Origin: Legionella cardiaca
GTDB taxonomy: Bacteria; Pseudomonadota; Gammaproteobacteria; Legionellales; Legionellaceae
Assembly (NCBI RefSeq): GCF_029026145.1
Contig: NZ_CP119078.1
Span: 152,501 to 216,500, forward strand
Direction: 5' to 3'
DNA: 64,000 nucleotides
The position numbers and the translations under genes were made by a program. The notes below the pieces were generated by a model. It saw only the letters and a program-made list of their open reading frames with translations. It searched no databases and had not been told where the DNA came from. Of the stretch, positions 19,929 to 28,679 are shown one piece after another; position 1 is the first letter of the stretch; each line of letters begins with the position of its first letter.

Positions 19929-21137
19929 ATGCAAGATTTTGCTAATAAAAAAATTGTACTCGGCATTTGCGGCGGTGTTGCCGCTTATAAAGCAGCTTAT
20001 TTGGTTCGGGAGCTAACATGTTTAGGGGCTGACGTGCGTGTGGTCATGACTGCTGCTGCGCGGCAATTTATTTCGCCACTAACACTGCAAGCTGTAAGCG
20101 GCCATGAAGTGCATGTTGATTTATTTGATCTCCAAGCCGAACGAGCCATGGGACATATTGAGTTAGCGCGTTGGGCTGACTATTTAGTTATCGTACCGGC
20201 TTCAGCCAATTTTTTGGCAAAAATGGCCAATGGAATTGCCGATGATTTACTCAGTACCGTCTGTTTAGTTGCAGAAACTCCCACCATTGTTTGTCCTGCA
20301 ATGAATCGCTCCATGTGGATGCATCCTGCGACACAAAAAAACTGTGAAACATTAAAGGAACGAGGAATAATTTTTGTAGGACCGGAAGAAGGTTCTCAAG
20401 CCTGTGGTGAAGAAGGATTCGGACGCTTAAGTAGGCCGGAAGCAATTATCAATGCGTTAAGATTTCATGAGGTTCATCAGCTATTAGCCGAACAACGTAT
20501 TTTAATTACGGCGGGTCCAACCCGTGAAGCCATTGATCCAGTTCGTTATGTTAGTAATCTCAGTTCGGGAAAAATGGGCTATGCTTTGGCTGAGGCGGCC
20601 AGTTTAGCGGGGGCTCATGTGACCTTGGTTAGCGGTCCTACTTGTCTTACTCCTCCTGCTGGTATTGAGGTTCATTACGTCGATTCTGCAAAGGCAATGC
20701 ATGAGTCAGTCATGGCTCATTTCCAGGAAGGGATGATTTTTATTGGTACGGCTGCTGTGGCCGACTATACGGTTGAGTCGCCGGCTAAGGAAAAAATCAA
20801 AAAGAAGACACAAAATGAATTAACACTGAAGTTAACCAGTAATCCAGATATTCTTGCAAGCGTCGCTCAAAGTGGTAAAGCTTCATTTGTGATTGGTTTT
20901 GCAGCGGAAACAACACAAGTTTTGCAACATGCCCAAAGTAAATTAAAGGCAAAAAAACTCGATATGATTATTGCAAATCAAGTAGGGCATGGTCTGGGTT
21001 TTGAGAATGATTGTAATCAAGTGACTATACTGACAAAAAATGAACAATGGGAACTTCCCTTAACGCACAAAGCACGACTTGCAGGAAGAATTATTGCAAT
21101 CCTTGCAGCAACTATTCACAATGGCGCATCGTCTTAA
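19929..21137 (+). CDS. coaBC: Bifunctional phosphopantothenoylcysteine decarboxylase / phosphopantothenate-cysteine ligase
   Basis: A 402-residue CoaBC (Dfp). The CoaC part (residues 1-180) has GICGGVAAYKA, PAMNRSMW and the Cys flap ACGEEGFGRLS. The CoaB part begins at ITAGPTREAIDPVRYVSNLSSGKMG, contains the KEKIKKK lysine-rich motif, and ends near ANQVGHGLGFENDCNQVTI. It performs two consecutive steps of coenzyme A synthesis, using FMN and CTP. Start ATG 19929 follows the divergent radC promoter region. It is the first gene of coaBC-dut-algC. Confidence 0.95.
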   Translation: MQDFANKKIVLGICGGVAAYKAAYLVRELTCLGADVRVVMTAAARQFISPLTLQAVSGHEVHVDLFDLQAERAMGHIELARWADYLVIVPASANFLAKMANGIADDLLSTVCLVAETPTIVCPAMNRSMWMHPATQKNCETLKERGIIFVGPEEGSQACGEEGFGRLSRPEAIINALRFHEVHQLLAEQRILITAGPTREAIDPVRYVSNLSSGKMGYALAEAASLAGAHVTLVSGPTCLTPPAGIEVHYVDSAKAMHESVMAHFQEGMIFIGTAAVADYTVESPAKEKIKKKTQNELTLKLTSNPDILASVAQSGKASFVIGFAAETTQVLQHAQSKLKAKKLDMIIANQVGHGLGFENDCNQVTILTKNEQWELPLTHKARLAGRIIAILAATIHNGASS

Positions 21138-21149
21138 TAGAGGAATAAT

Positions 21150-21608
21150 ATGAAACAGGCTATTCAATTAAAAATTTTAGACCCACGGATTGGCAAGACA
21201 ATCGAATTACCTCATTACGCCACGCCTGGATCTGCGGGGCTGGATTTACGTGTCTGTATTGATGAGCCTATGCAAATTGCCCCACAAGAGACAGTATTAT
21301 TACCGACTGGAATAGCCATCTACATTGCCGATTCCAATTTAGCTGCTGTAATTTTACCACGCTCAGGTTTAGGCCATAAACATGGTATTGTTTTGGGTAA
21401 TTTAGTAGGCCTTATTGATTCTGATTACCAGGGGGAATTAAAAATTTCGTGTTGGAATCGCGGTCAAGAACATTTTACAGTGCATCCTGGCGAGCGTATT
21501 GCTCAATTGGTTTTTCTCCCTATTGTTCATTCTCAGTTTGAAATAGTAGACGCGTTTATAGAAACCAGTCGCGGCGAAGATGGGTTTGGTAGTTCAGGGA
21601 GAGTCTAG
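21150..21608 (+). CDS. dut: dUTP diphosphatase
   Basis: A 152-residue trimeric dUTPase with all five motifs: [43 protein letters not shown] and the glycine-rich [10 protein letters not shown] at the C-terminus. It converts dUTP to dUMP and keeps uracil out of DNA. AGAGGAAT lies just before the ATG. It starts 12 bases after coaBC and its stop overlaps the GTG of algC by one base. Confidence 0.97.
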   Translation: MKQAIQLKILDPRIGKTIELPHYATPGSAGLDLRVCIDEPMQIAPQETVLLPTGIAIYIADSNLAAVILPRSGLGHKHGIVLGNLVGLIDSDYQGELKISCWNRGQEHFTVHPGERIAQLVFLPIVHSQFEIVDAFIETSRGEDGFGSSGRV

Positions 21609-22996
21609 TGGTTTACCAACAAAAACAGATCGACCGTTCAGTTTTCAGAGCCTACGATATTCGCGGTATTATCGGTGAGCAGCTAGATGAGGATGCTTTT
21701 TATAGCATAGGATTGGCTATTAGCTGGCGCTTGCACGAGTTAAATCGGAACAAAATTTTTGTCGCGCGTGATGGTCGTTTGACAAGTGAACGTTTAGTGA
21801 AGGCGCTGCAGCAGGGCTTAATGGACAGTGGTATCACTGTTCTTGATTTGGGGATGGTTGCTACACCTGTGATGTATTATGCAACCCATACTCATGATAC
21901 GGATAGTGGTTTGATGGTCACAGGCAGCCACAATCCTGCCAATTACAACGGTATTAAGATTGTTCTCGCAGGGAAAACTCTGGTTCAGGCGGATATTGAT
22001 AATCTCTTTGAACTAGTTAGAGCGGCCAAAAGAAAACAAGGAAGTGGTGATTATTTGAAAGTAGACATCATTCCTGATTATCTGCAGCGTATCGTTGGTG
22101 ATGTTAAATTACAGCTCCCGTTAAAAGTCGTTGTTGATTGCGGTAATGGAATTGGTGGCCCCGTAATCCCGAATATCATCACGGCCTTAGGTTGTGAAGT
22201 CATTTCGCTTTATTGTGACGTTGATGGGCATTTTCCTAATCATCATCCTGATCCGAGTGTAGAAACAAATCTTAAGGATTTAAAAGAAGCCGTCATTCGT
22301 CATCAAGCCGATATTGGTTTAGCTTTTGATGGTGATGCTGACCGACTTGGTGTGGTTACAAATCAGGGCGAAGTGATTTGGCCTGATCGATTATTGATGC
22401 TTTATGCTCGCCATCTTCTAGAAAAAAAGAAAGGTGCAACGATTGTTTATGATGTGAAATGCTCCAGTCATTTGCGTGAATTAATTGAAAAGGCAGGAGG
22501 GATTGCCAAAATGTGCCCTACAGGCCATTCGATTGTTAAAGCGGTGATGCGAGAAGAAGATGCGGCGCTTGCAGGTGAGATGAGTGGGCATCTCTTTTTT
22601 AAAGATCGCTGGTATGGCTTTGATGATGCTCTTTATAGTGCATGTCGCTTATTGGAAATTCTAAGTTCAAGCTCACAAACCGTCAGTGAACAATTTGCTG
22701 CAATTCCCAATAGTGTTAATACGCCTGAAATTAAAATTCCTATCGCGGAAGAGCAGAAATTTAGTTTTATGCAGCGTTTTTGCGAACAAGCGCAGTTTCC
22801 CGAAGCCACAATAATCACTATTGATGGTTTACGTGTTGAATTCCCCTTCGGCTGGGGACTCTTGCGCGCATCGAATACGACACCTTGCCTGGTGGCTCGG
22901 TTTGAAGCTCAAAATGAAACGGGTCTTAAGCATATTCAAGCCTTATTCAGGGCGCAGTTGCATGATATGAATAAAGATTTAATCCTCTCTTTTTAA
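21608..22996 (+). CDS. algC: Phosphomannomutase/phosphoglucomutase
   Basis: A 462-residue alpha-D-phosphohexomutase. VTGSHNPANYNG contains the phosphorylated Ser, AFDGDADRLGV binds the metal, GEMSGHLFF is the sugar-binding loop, and RASNTTPCLVARFE is the phosphate-binding C-terminal motif. It makes mannose-1-P or glucose-1-P for lipopolysaccharide and other glycans. The start is GTG overlapping the dut stop. Typical length and position after coaBC-dut support AlgC rather than GlmM. Confidence 0.93.
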   Translation: MVYQQKQIDRSVFRAYDIRGIIGEQLDEDAFYSIGLAISWRLHELNRNKIFVARDGRLTSERLVKALQQGLMDSGITVLDLGMVATPVMYYATHTHDTDSGLMVTGSHNPANYNGIKIVLAGKTLVQADIDNLFELVRAAKRKQGSGDYLKVDIIPDYLQRIVGDVKLQLPLKVVVDCGNGIGGPVIPNIITALGCEVISLYCDVDGHFPNHHPDPSVETNLKDLKEAVIRHQADIGLAFDGDADRLGVVTNQGEVIWPDRLLMLYARHLLEKKKGATIVYDVKCSSHLRELIEKAGGIAKMCPTGHSIVKAVMREEDAALAGEMSGHLFFKDRWYGFDDALYSACRLLEILSSSSQTVSEQFAAIPNSVNTPEIKIPIAEEQKFSFMQRFCEQAQFPEATIITIDGLRVEFPFGWGLLRASNTTPCLVARFEAQNETGLKHIQALFRAQLHDMNKDLILSF

Positions 22997-23328
22997 GTTC
23001 AGATTTCATACCGCGACTTCGCTCGCGGTATGACTCTTATAAGCCTCTGCACAGGACAAGAAAAATTCCTCCTGTTTGCGCGGACATAACAGCGTTTCAT
23101 GTATAGAGTTCGGCATTTAGAAAGGGTTCCTGCTTTTGCTTTTTTGGCGGACTCAACGTGCGCAGAGTTTTACTAAATTTAATATTTTCTTAATCTTTGA
23201 AAGGTATTTTATGAGAAATGGCTTTGAGCCCAATTTAATTGGTTTTCTAGACCTTCACTGTTTCTAGATATTTCTTCTATTGCCAAATGATTTTAAATTA
23301 AACAAAAAGATATAAAAATACGTGTTTT
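22997..23328. other. Intergenic region between algC and the ankyrin gene
   Basis: It holds a perfect hairpin at 23007-23032 just after algC, listed separately, then about 300 bp with no credible ORF. The A+T content rises toward the PmrA-like box at 23329. I see no tRNA or insertion sequence. Confidence 0.6.
23007..23032. terminator. Perfect inverted repeat after algC
   Basis: CATACCGCGA (23007-23016), loop CTTCGC, TCGCGGTATG (23023-23032). No strong T-tract follows, so it is either a terminator for coaBC-dut-algC or a copy of a dispersed palindromic repeat. Confidence 0.65.
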
Positions 23329-23348
23329 GTTAATATTTTGTTAATTTT
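23329..23348 (+). promoter_or_regulatory. PmrA-box-like direct repeat
   Basis: GTTAATATT, two bases, then GTTAATTTT. This fits the Legionella PmrA consensus cTTAATatT-N2-cTTAATatT in spacing and in both TTAAT cores. It ends 49 bases before the ankyrin-protein ATG, where PmrA-controlled effector genes carry it. Base composition is A+T-rich, so chance cannot be excluded. Confidence 0.6.
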
Positions 23349-23397
23349 AGCGCTTTAAAATTTTGTTCATAGTTAATCAGTAATTCAAGAGCTAGAG

Positions 23398-25064
23398 ATG
23401 GGTAAAGTAATTCTTGTTCATGCTAATTGTCATAATCCTACAGCAAAAGGTGATTTTGCTTTCGCTGGAAACATAGCTAAAGATCTTCAGCGAGAGATTG
23501 AAACGAAGAGCCTGGGTATTGATGTGGTGTTAGTAAGCCCCCTCCTTGATATTGGACGATTTAAAAGTCTTTATGGTGACCCCGTGGATGGTCGCGTGAG
23601 TATCGAAGAGACAAGTGTTGGACTTGCTGCCCTTGAACAATTTGATGCAGTGGACAATCAGGTTGTAGCTTTTATTGATGCCAATCGGTGTAAACACACT
23701 GCGGCGGAAATCATCAAGCGCGTGATTTCTCCTGAAACTAAATTTTTATTTGTGGGAAATGTTAACCAACATGCCTATTCAAGTTTCTCTATACAGACCT
23801 ACTACAAAGTAAAGGTAAAATCGGAACAACCAAACCTCTACGATTATTTTAATGATGACGATATGTTTTTAGGTAGTGCTGGTTTGGGCTCTGACAGATT
23901 AGGGTTACCTTCGATTACTAAAGCAGAAGATTTACCTACCTTAAACAGGAATCAAACTGCTCTTTTACCTACAGGTGAATATGGATTTATGTACCTCGCG
24001 CTGGTTGATTCTAGTAAAGATTACAAATTGATAGCCCAATATATTAAGTTATCTAACCTTGATAAATATGTGCTCGTCGGAGAGTTCACGAATAAGCAAA
24101 TGCAAATCCAAGGTGCTTATAATGCGGATAATACCTTAGTAAGTCCGAAAAAAACTTTACCACAAATTGAATACCATCAATCATTACCCAATACTGTAAT
24201 GCGCAAGATGGTAGCAGATTCCACGGGCGCTTTAGTTTTATCAACTGGTGTCACCAGTACTCTTGAGGCGATGCAAGATAAAAAATTGACTTATTACCAA
24301 GATCTTGAAGGTACAAATGCCGAGTTTGTAGCCGCTTATTTACATGCTGTGAAGTCAATTGCAGCAAGTGATAGCTCCTTAATAGGCTGTCTACCGCAAA
24401 TGTTAATGGAGCTTTCTAATTTGCTTTTCGCTGCTAAGCCTCTAAGCAAAACTGATATGGAACAAACACAAAGCCTATTGGCAATATCTGTGTTAAGTTC
24501 AAAAATGATTGCGGTAAATCAGACTATTATTGAGCAGGCAAATGGCAAAATTGCCCCAAGGCTTCTAGGATTTATTAATGGTGGACGAAGCACCAATGAT
24601 CTAATCCAGGTTAACTCAGTTTGTGCTTCTTTACGTAAATCAGGAGAATTGACAAACCCGGTTTATGATCAGGCATTAAGACGAGCTGCCTCCTGGGGAC
24701 GTTTATTTGAACTTAAAGTTCTTATTAAGTTCATAAAGAAATCAAACGCTAGTCTAATTGATCGTCAAGATGCAGCTGTTAACCGAACAGCTTTACATTG
24801 GGCTGTTGAAAGCAGTTTAGACTGTGCAAAAGTTTTGATAGATGCAGGTGCTTCCTTAAATATTCAAGATAAAGATGGCAATACACCTTTGCATAAAGCG
24901 GTAAGCAAAGGCGATAAGCAAATGACTCGACTTCTAATTCTTGCAGGGCCCGGACTGATATTAAGAATAATAATCAGCAAACGGCAGCAGCAACAGCGAA
25001 TTCAGATCTAGCGATGTACATTGGAGATTGCACTGCAGAGTATGAAAAACAATTGCAGGTATAA
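23398..25064 (+). pseudogene. Ankyrin-repeat effector-like protein, frameshifted near its 3' end
   Basis: The first frame (23398-25011) gives 537 residues. Residues 1-440 are an unknown domain opening with MGKVILVHANCHNPTAKGDF, with a Rossmann-like alternation. Residues 462-525 are two ankyrin repeats (RTALHWAVESSLDCAKVLIDAG; GNTPLHKAVSKGDKQMTRLLILAG). At 24946-24951 (GGGCCC) the frame breaks: inserting one G restores AGARTDIKNNNQQTAAATA and continues an ankyrin repeat to TAA at 25062-25064. As written, the protein ends in a basic Gln/Arg-rich stretch instead. A PmrA-like box precedes it. It may be a one-base sequencing or assembly error, phase variation or a young pseudogene. The loss is small, so the protein may still work. 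Confidence 0.7.
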
Positions 25065-25074
25065 AAAGCTTTAG

Positions 25075-26781
25075 TCAGAGCTTTTGTAAAACAAAAAGCT
25101 CTTCCGCTAAAACTTGCTGATTTTGATGTCTGGCTATAACTTGTTCCTGGTGAATAATAGTTAAAGAATATTTATTTGCCAGTGCTTTAATGTAATCGGA
25201 TTTATGGCAAAAACGTGCACTGGGTTGCAATTGCCATGGTTTATCGTTACTTATTTCCACACTACCAATGAAATAGCCTTGAAGGGTAAGCGATTTTGCT
25301 ATTGCTGCAAAAAGGCTATCTAATTCTCCAAAATAGGGGAGCACATCAGCGGCAACAATTAATTGATAAGATTGTTCATTTTGTTGCAGGAAGCTGAGTG
25401 CTTCCGCCTCAATGAGCTTATCATAAATGCCTTTAGATTTTGCTTGCGCTAACATCTTGGCGGATAAATCAACTCCCGTTAAGCGGACACTAATTTCTCT
25501 TAAAACAACACCGCTTAAGCCCGTCCCACAACCTAAATCGAGTGTATTTTCAACATGGTGGATATTTAATTGATGTAGAATGCGGCCTACATGGTGTGGC
25601 AGGGCATAAGCGAGAGGGCCTGTCATGTGTTGATCATAATAAAGCGCATAATTATTAAATAAATTGGTGGCATACTCAGGAGATGCTTTGGGATTTAATT
25701 CATCATTACTTAAAGCATGGAGCATGTGTTGGCTTGCTGAGTCATGAGGATTGGCCGCTACGGCAAGCTTAAGTAAAGTACGGGCTTTCTCTTTGTCTTC
25801 AAGGCGCATGTAGATGGCTGCTAAATTGTTAAGCGCGGCAAAATGCGTGGGTTCTTCGTGTAAAATATCTTCAAAATGAGTAATTGCCTCACTTAAATGC
25901 CCCAGTGCCATCTGCGCAACACCGGAGTTATAAAGGTACTCTTTATTTTTGGAGTCTTGCTTTAGCAAAACATCATAATGCATTAAAGCATTCTCAAAAC
26001 GATCGTGGTGCATAAACGTCGCAGCCAAATTATTGCGTGCATCAATATGATTATTATCAATGGCCAATGCTTTAGTGAAGTAATCAACCGCAAGTTGCCC
26101 TTGTTCCCGTTTCAAAGCAATGACGCCTAAATTCGTGAGTGCTTCCACATGATGGGAATCGTGTTGCAACACATTTTGAAACGCCTGCTCTGCTTCGTTT
26201 AATAAATTGGCTTCCAGATTTAATACGCCTAAGTAAAAATTGGCCTCCAGATGATCATGATGGAGAGCCAGCACATTTTTAAATTGAATCTTTGCTGCGG
26301 CCAATTCGTTATGTTTAAGCAGTAACAATCCTAAATTAAAATGAGCTGCCGCAAAATCGGGTTCTGCATGCACGGCTAAACGATAATGGTGTAAAGCTTT
26401 AAGGTAATCATTTTGGGTGGCATAAATCGTTGCTAAATTATGATGAGCTTGCGCATAATCGGGAACCAAGTCGATAGCACGTTGGTAATGCTCAATTGCT
26501 TTATCTAATTGTTGGGTTTTTTTATAGGCATTGCCTAAATTATTATGCAAGCTGGCATTTTTCGGTTCTAATTCCAAAGCTTGATATAAAAAATCCAGTG
26601 CTTTCTCTATTTTTCCAAGTTGCGCATAAGCAAGGCCAAGAAAATGTAGTGTTTGGCTATGCTTAGAGTCAAGCTTTAATATCTTTTCATAGAGTTTGAT
26701 GGCTTGCGGTAATTCATTTTGCCGTTGCAATAAATAGGCTTCGGCAAATAAAGTATCGCATTCTGAATCAGTTGGAATCAT
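25075..26781 (-). CDS. TPR-repeat SAM-dependent methyltransferase fusion
   Basis: A 568-residue cytosolic protein. Residues 10-350 form about ten tetratricopeptide repeats (for example ALELEPKNASLHNNLGNAYKK and AIDLVPDYAQAHHNLATIY). Residues 395-565 are a class I methyltransferase: motif I TLDLGCGTGLSG near 412, VDLSAKMLAQA, then LIVAADVLPYFGEL. TPR-methyltransferases of this build occur in several proteobacteria; the target is not known, though TPRs suggest a protein substrate. It overlaps the ElaA-like gene by four bases, so they are co-transcribed with rdgB. Confidence 0.85.
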   Translation of the reverse strand: MIPTDSECDTLFAEAYLLQRQNELPQAIKLYEKILKLDSKHSQTLHFLGLAYAQLGKIEKALDFLYQALELEPKNASLHNNLGNAYKKTQQLDKAIEHYQRAIDLVPDYAQAHHNLATIYATQNDYLKALHHYRLAVHAEPDFAAAHFNLGLLLLKHNELAAAKIQFKNVLALHHDHLEANFYLGVLNLEANLLNEAEQAFQNVLQHDSHHVEALTNLGVIALKREQGQLAVDYFTKALAIDNNHIDARNNLAATFMHHDRFENALMHYDVLLKQDSKNKEYLYNSGVAQMALGHLSEAITHFEDILHEEPTHFAALNNLAAIYMRLEDKEKARTLLKLAVAANPHDSASQHMLHALSNDELNPKASPEYATNLFNNYALYYDQHMTGPLAYALPHHVGRILHQLNIHHVENTLDLGCGTGLSGVVLREISVRLTGVDLSAKMLAQAKSKGIYDKLIEAEALSFLQQNEQSYQLIVAADVLPYFGELDSLFAAIAKSLTLQGYFIGSVEISNDKPWQLQPSARFCHKSDYIKALANKYSLTIIHQEQVIARHQNQQVLAEELFVLQKL

Positions 26782-27218
26782 GGACTTTTTACCATACGCA
26801 CGTGTGGAATCCCGTCCATATCGAAAGGTTCTCCTTCGGCGATGAATCCATAAGTGCCATAGAAATTTCGCAAGTAATTCTGCGCGATGATGATAATGGG
26901 TTGGCTTGGGTGATGCGTTTTTAAATAACTCAAAATCGAGTCCATTAATTGCTTACCAAGTCCTAGTCCGCGGTGAGATGCTGCAGTCACTAAACGACCA
27001 AAACTCATGCCCTCATCACCATAAGATAAAATGCGTGCATAAGCGATTAATTTTCCATTCTCATACATCAAAAGGTGTTGAGCATCTTGATCTTTATAAT
27101 CCAAGTCCTGATAAAAACAGGTTTGCTCGACAATAAAGATTTCACTACGTAAAGCCAGGATGTCATAAAGGTCTTGTTTGCTCAATTCATCATAAGAGCG
27201 AATAATCAGGTTAATCAT
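26778..27218 (-). CDS. ElaA-like GNAT N-acetyltransferase
   Basis: From ATG 27218 ([12 protein letters not shown]) it has 146 residues; the ORF from TTG 27233 is less likely. The family hallmark [28 protein letters not shown] is at residues 21-50, and the acetyl-CoA motif is [20 protein letters not shown]. ElaA proteins are single-domain GNATs of unknown substrate. It overlaps rdgB upstream by eight bases and the TPR-methyltransferase downstream by four. Confidence 0.85.
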   Translation of the reverse strand: MINLIIRSYDELSKQDLYDILALRSEIFIVEQTCFYQDLDYKDQDAQHLLMYENGKLIAYARILSYGDEGMSFGRLVTAASHRGLGLGKQLMDSILSYLKTHHPSQPIIIIAQNYLRNFYGTYGFIAEGEPFDMDGIPHVRMVKSP

Positions 27219-27810
27219 AGGCTTGTTTTTCAAAAAGTTGATGGCGCAGTTGATTTAATGCTTGCGCGCGATGACTAATTGTATTTTTAATCTTAGCAGG
27301 TAATTGTGCTGCTGTGCACTGGAGTTCATCAATAAAAAATACGGGATCATAACCAAATCCTCCATCACCTGCTTTTACTAAAGTAATTTTGCCAGAAAAT
27401 TTACCTGTTGCCAGAAGAGGGGTGGGATCATTAGGATAAGCCACCACTGCAATGGCGCAATAAAAATAGGCGTGGCGTTGTTCTACAGGTGTCTGGGAAA
27501 GCTTTGCTAACAATAAATCAATATTTTCTGAATCTGTCGCTTTAGGTCCTGCGTAACGTGCGGAATAAATTCCAGGCTCACCACTTAAAGCTTCAACAAC
27601 CAGACCGGAGTCGTCGGCTAAGGCCGCCTTTTGGCTTAAATGGCTTGCATGACGGGCTTTAATAAGGGCATTTTCAATAAAACTCAATCCCGTTTCTTCC
27701 GGGGATTCTATACCCAAGGCGGCTTGTGAAATACAGGCAATGGGTGAAAGGATAGCTGTTAATTCAGCAATTTTTCCTTGATTGGATGTGGCTAAAATAA
27801 TTTCCTTCAT
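27211..27810 (-). CDS. rdgB: XTP/dITP diphosphatase (Ham1/RdgB)
   Basis: A 199-residue non-canonical purine NTP pyrophosphatase. The N-terminus [14 protein letters not shown] matches the substrate loop, [26 protein letters not shown] carries the catalytic Asp-Asp, and [12 protein letters not shown] and SHRAQAL are the later conserved motifs. It removes dITP and XTP from the nucleotide pool. It is the first gene of the rdgB-elaA-TPR-methyltransferase unit. Confidence 0.95.
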   Translation of the reverse strand: MKEIILATSNQGKIAELTAILSPIACISQAALGIESPEETGLSFIENALIKARHASHLSQKAALADDSGLVVEALSGEPGIYSARYAGPKATDSENIDLLLAKLSQTPVEQRHAYFYCAIAVVAYPNDPTPLLATGKFSGKITLVKAGDGGFGYDPVFFIDELQCTAAQLPAKIKNTISHRAQALNQLRHQLFEKQAYD

Positions 27811-27965
27811 AACATTTAATAAAAAAGAATGGGATGGATGTTTATACCAGATAGCAGGGTTTCATGTCATTGCCTGCGAAATTAATTATTTTTTGAAAGG
27901 ATTCCAGCATTTGCAAGAGCTCCTTTCCTGAGTTCACAAAAACAGATGTAGATAAGATAAACGCA

Positions 27966-28505
27966 TTAAATTAAGACACAAGTAGGCCAACAACTATTTA
28001 ATTCTTCTGACTTCTTTTTAAATTGAAATGAAGTGGTCGCGAGCCCTTCACTTTTTGCGACTAGCGTTTCAATTTTTTCTCCGCGAAGAATGATTTTATC
28101 AAGATTATCAAGCATGATTTTATGCGTTTCATTAAGTTCACGTTTTAAATCTTCAACCTTATAATCTTTGGTATATTTTTCTATGTCTTGGGCAATGATA
28201 TTCATTGGTATGCCTGCACGCAGCAAGTACCAACTTAAATAATTCATTTGTTTTTCATCTAATTGGGTATCAGTCACCACAACACAATACTCAGAACTTA
28301 TTCGTTTAATATAAAAATAATACCCTTCCTTCTGTCGCCCCTGCGTTTCGTTGGGTTGCAACTGATCACAAAAAGCAATGATTTCTTTTTTATGTTTATC
28401 GACGATTTTCTGAGCAAAAAAACTGGTGATATTACTACCAGGAATTAACCATTGAAACGACGTGGCAGTGTCATCCAGACGTATTCCTAAAGCATAACAT
28501 TTCAT
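27966..28505 (-). CDS. Ykt6-type R-SNARE (longin domain, SNARE motif, CAAX box), putative effector
   Basis: A 179-residue protein that resembles eukaryotic Ykt6 from end to end. Residues 1-115 match a longin domain (MKCYALGIRL; SNITSFFAQKIVDKH; EGYYFYIKRISSEYCVVVTD). Residues 116-172 are an R-SNARE heptad helix (KVEDLKRELNETHKIMLDNL; LRGEKIETLVAKSEGL), with zero-layer Arg141 in the Ykt6 RGEK context. The end NSCWPTCVLI has a CAAX box CVLI (Cys176) and an upstream Cys172, like the farnesylated and palmitoylated pair of Ykt6. AAGGAGAAG precedes the ATG. No bacterial role is plausible, so it is probably a host-targeted type IV effector acquired from a eukaryote. Confidence 0.85.
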   Translation of the reverse strand: MKCYALGIRLDDTATSFQWLIPGSNITSFFAQKIVDKHKKEIIAFCDQLQPNETQGRQKEGYYFYIKRISSEYCVVVTDTQLDEKQMNYLSWYLLRAGIPMNIIAQDIEKYTKDYKVEDLKRELNETHKIMLDNLDKIILRGEKIETLVAKSEGLATTSFQFKKKSEELNSCWPTCVLI

Positions 28506-28679
28506 TTACTTCTCCTTGTAAAAAAACATTGCAACTTTAAAGTAGCACGAAAGGTGATTAAAAAGATAAGGCTATCTAAAAACTAAACAAATTTCGCCAA
28601 ATCCAGATAACCCTTGGAGTGGATTTATTTGATTAAAGTATTATTATGAGATGAAAACGCTTTAATAAATCAATCAAGG

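Noticed and set aside
28506..28679. PmrA box before the Ykt6-like gene
   Set aside because: TTAT and TTAAT cores occur upstream but the period is 8 bp rather than 11, so the consensus does not fit.
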